NCBI RefSeq assembly: GCF_031951985.1
Contig: NZ_JAVLVU010000001.1
Location: 4,092,001 to 4,156,000 of the forward strand
Direction: 5' to 3'
DNA: 64,000 bases
DNA from: Mucilaginibacter terrae
GTDB lineage: Bacteria; Bacteroidota; Bacteroidia; Sphingobacteriales; Sphingobacteriaceae
This document shows, in pieces, positions 62,044 through 64,000 of this stretch (its first letter is position 1; the number at the start of each line of letters is the position of its first letter). The notes below the pieces were generated by a model that made no database searches, had not been told where the DNA came from, and saw only the letters and a program-made list of their open reading frames with translations. A program made the translations under genes and the position numbers.

Positions 62044-62530
62044 AAAACGACTTACATTAAGTTTGTTGTTAATCATAATAGCAACTGTAAACCTCAATTC
62101 AACTTTTGCGCAAGTGCAGAGTTTCGAATTTCAAAAATCATTTATCAGAAACTTTCGATACCCTAAAGATTTAACCGAGAAATGTACCTCCACCTTTACT
62201 AATCTGCAAATAACTGTTTCCTCAAGTGGTAAACTTGGTGAAATGCTAATATCGGACAGTGCCAGCGAGAGTTTTAAAAGTGCATTTAATGCTATAAAAA
62301 TCAACCTCGATACGATAATTCTAAAACAAATTATTGAGGCCAATAAGCTAAAAGGCTGTTATATTATAATTCCTATCTTTTATGTGTATGCATCTGATTA
62401 CTGTACCAATTCATTTGAACCGATAGGATATTTAAATGATAACTACGTGTTATTTAAGGGCAGAACTTTAACTAAAATGTCTTATATCATGAAACCAATA
62501 ATGATTAGCATGTATAAGCCATTGCAATAA
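62009..62530 (+). CDS. Small exported protein overlapping the peptidase tail
   Basis: 173 residues from ATG 62009, overlapping the tail cassette by 35 bases. After a charged start (VNKKR) comes a hydrophobic signal segment ending STFAQ, so it should be exported. The mature part (RYPKDLTEKCTSTFTNLQIT, VSSSGKLGEMLISDSA) weakly recalls TonB C-terminal-like folds; this resemblance is tentative. Position and overlap suggest a partner, perhaps an inhibitor or immunity protein, of the HEATH peptidase. AT-rich like the cassette. Confidence 0.65.
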   Translation: MLQEQKVSDVNKKRLTLSLLLIIIATVNLNSTFAQVQSFEFQKSFIRNFRYPKDLTEKCTSTFTNLQITVSSSGKLGEMLISDSASESFKSAFNAIKINLDTIILKQIIEANKLKGCYIIIPIFYVYASDYCTNSFEPIGYLNDNYVLFKGRTLTKMSYIMKPIMISMYKPLQ

Positions 62531-62541
62531 TATAATATTTA

Positions 62542-63099
62542 TTGCAGCGGGTGGATACCGGGTATGCCTTTATGCCCGCACTGCTTGATACAACTGGATT
62601 ATGGAAATATCCAAAATTCAAAGATATAGTAACAGATTTGCCTGGCTTTTTAAAAAAATACCCTAATGTGCTTAAAGCAATTGCCTACTATACTGGGTTT
62701 TCAGAAGCTCAAGTAAAACAAATGATGCAACCGGGGAAGGGACCCAAGGTTGTAGTTGTACATAATTTAGTAGATGGCTATGGCTTACCAGTTTTGGGGC
62801 ATTATTATCCTGTAACAAGAACTCCTCAGATTCGTGAAAGTTACGTACTTGGATTAGATGCTGCTAACCTTCCTAAAGTTTATCAAGCAACAGGCTTGCT
62901 TTTAGCTATTACAACATTTCATGAGTTTGTTCATTATGGTAGAGATGTAAACCGACTTTCGTATCTATATTACGATCCCGAAACGCATAATTCTGGCGAA
63001 GCAGGAACTTTTTTCGAAATGAATATAAACCCTTATGGTAATGACATGGGAGCTAATAATGCAATTCAATGGATTAAGTTTTACCTATATAATTTTTAA
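62542..63099 (+). pseudogene. Tail cassette 2: orphan HEFVH metallopeptidase-like domain without start
   Basis: An open frame of about 185 codons whose only candidate start is a TTG just ahead of the junction repeat. It encodes GLWKYPKFKDIVTDLPGF, a domain with zincin motif ITTFHEFVHYGRDVN and a downstream Glu in GEAGTFFE that could be the third zinc ligand. It is not homologous by eye to the HEATH domain. The 22-base junction repeat at its start reads GWIPGMP in another frame, so the tail is one base out of register with it. Best explained as an orphan or displaced 3' tail. Confidence 0.65.
62549..62570 (+). repeat. 22-bp junction repeat, copy 2
   Basis: Identical to 61282-61303 except one base. 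Homology does not extend noticeably on either side, so the shared block marks the break point. Confidence 0.85.
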
Positions 63100-63108
63100 T
63101 ATTATATT

Positions 63109-63291
63109 ATGAAATTTAGATTATCATTTTTCTGCATTTTAATGATATTACTAACAAGCTGCAATAGCAAGCTGGTGAGTAATAATACAGGTAAAGATTC
63201 CGCTGAGATAATGCAAGCAGTATTCACGCACCATGAGTTGGAATTAGATATAAAACAGTATCTTAAAGCTGATACTATTTATTTAACGTGA
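63109..63291 (+). pseudogene. Lipoprotein fragment truncated at the IS982 end
   Basis: 60 codons: signal peptide with lipobox ending LLTSC, then about 40 residues (TGKDSAEIMQAVFTHHELEL) ending at a TGA that appears to be formed at the border of the insertion sequence. The ORF is short, and the stop falls within a few bases of the presumed IS end, so the gene is probably cut. It follows cassette 2 by 9 bases, like the exported partner after cassette 1. Confidence 0.55.
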
Positions 63292-64000
63292 GTTCGGTTT
63301 AAGCGGCTAAAATTAATTGTTTGTCGTTAGTTTCAAAGACGATATTTAGAGAAGGCTTTTTAGGGAAGAAATGATAGGCGCAAAGTACACCCATGGTATT
63401 CATTAAAAATTTGTTTACGGATCGGTGCCGGGTGTGCTGAAGTTTACAAATGTTTTTTAGTTCATCGTTAACGCACTCGATGAGGACCCTTTTTCTAAGC
63501 ATGATCCTGTCAGCTTGTGAGATATTAAAGTCCTTCATGTTCTTGCGTGGTTTGGTGATCATTTGAATTCCGTTCCCCCAAAGTAATTCAGCCAATGCTT
63601 TAGAGACATAACCTTTATCGCCGAATAGCTTACCAAATATTTGTTCGGTCATGGAGGTCATCAGTTTGACGTTCCTATCATCCACATTGCCCTTTGTAAG
63701 GTAAAAAGACAGTATTTCACCCTGATCGTTAATGATCAGGTGTAATTTGAAGCCATAGAACCAGCCCAGCGAACACTGGCCTCTTTCTGCTACCCCTGTA
63801 AAAACTTTATGGTTATGTATGCGCCTGTTATGGCAGACATGAATATGCGTGGAGTCGATAAAGTTGATACCACGGGATTCTCCCAGGCACCGTGCTTTAA
63901 GGAAGAGCATCATGGGTACAGCCACCCTTTGCTGTAATTCCACAAAACGGTTGTATTACACCAGGCCGGGGAAATGCCCCTTGTAATAAGCGCATATATA
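63290..64000 (-). mobile_element. IS982-family insertion sequence, partial, runs off the window
   Basis: The IS end lies near 63290 (GAGTTCGGTTTAAGCGGC), just after the truncated lipoprotein frame; the other end is outside the window, so terminal repeats cannot be compared. Contains the transposase gene listed separately. Family assigned from transposase motifs. Confidence 0.8.
63299..64000 (-). pseudogene. IS982-family transposase with an internal stop
   Basis: Residues typical of IS982 are visible: NRFVELQQRV, GINFIDSTHIHVCHNRR (first catalytic Asp region), GWFYGFKLHLIINDQGE, LFGDKGYVSK (second Asp) and VLIECVNDELKNICKLQHTRHRS (catalytic Glu region). Upstream of NRFVEL the same frame continues as YKGHFPGLV, then TAA (63956-63958), then YNRFVEL. 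In relatives a Ser stands at the stop position, so this looks like a nonsense change without frameshift. The first part of the gene is beyond the window. Confidence 0.82.

Noticed and set aside
60512..63291. Classic Rhs or CdiA toxin locus
   Set aside because: No YD repeats, filamentous repeats or two-partner secretion genes; only the cassette logic is similar.

Overview
The window looks like a chromosomal segment of a Bacteroidota member, most likely family Sphingobacteriaceae (a Mucilaginibacter- or Pedobacter-like organism). This is inferred from three things. First, the gene families: a Bacteroidota-type cytochrome oxidase cluster, and DUF4286, DUF4292, DUF2461, DUF1501/DUF1800 and a FeoB-associated Cys-rich peptide. 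Second, near absence of Shine-Dalgarno sequences, with TAnnTTTG promoter boxes close to start codons. Third, many short palindromic intergenic repeats. No rRNA, tRNA, CRISPR array or prophage was found.

Layout. 1-7890: the distal part of a respiratory operon (coxB, truncated by the window edge, coxA, ctaA, ctaB, two subunit III genes, subunit IV, a SCO protein, a DUF420 protein and a small CAMC membrane protein). It supplies an aa3-type oxidase, its heme A and its copper handling. A strong hairpin after coxA probably sets dosage. 7943-13757: DUF983, DUF2461, an OmpA-like lipoprotein, a phosphoesterase and, on the minus strand, a TPR protein - DUF4286 - rfbC operon. 13912-18150: an S9-peptidase-like lipoprotein without its catalytic Ser and His, followed by a two-component system. 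18422-28320, all minus: methyltransferase with UbiA-like protein, membrane phosphoesterase, MoxR ATPase with VWA protein, a GH18-deacetylase-GT2 fusion and a 53-residue Cys-rich membrane peptide. 28547-34907: typA, then a small glycan cluster (FkbM methyltransferase, flippase, two methyltransferases, glycosyltransferase). 35135-50793: mfd, DUF1501/DUF1800, scpA, glyA, a large hybrid histidine kinase, comF-like, rlmN, an amidohydrolase and acylphosphatase. 51159-60380: a second flippase, dut, TPR protein, DUF4292 lipoprotein, EnvC-like amidase activator, two tatA genes, gatA and a MltD-like transglycosylase, largely cell-envelope functions.

60512-64000 is an accessory region and the most unusual part. 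A lipoprotein gene runs, through a reading-frame break, into an AT-rich 3' part encoding an HExxH metallopeptidase-like domain. An overlapping gene for a small exported protein follows. Then comes a second, start-less 3' part encoding a different HExxH domain, and a lipoprotein truncated by an IS982-family element. The two 3' parts begin with the same 22-base sequence (one mismatch), where the protein reads GWIPGMP. This resembles the tail-cassette and orphan-tail layout of polymorphic toxins with partner genes. That interpretation is inference; the repeat, frames and domains are directly visible.

Intergenic gaps, especially those between convergent genes, carry at least three families of palindromic or dispersed repeats. 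Several proteins lack residues expected for catalysis or metal binding (the S9-like protein, the SCO protein, the LytM domain, the GH18 domain and the UbiA-like protein).
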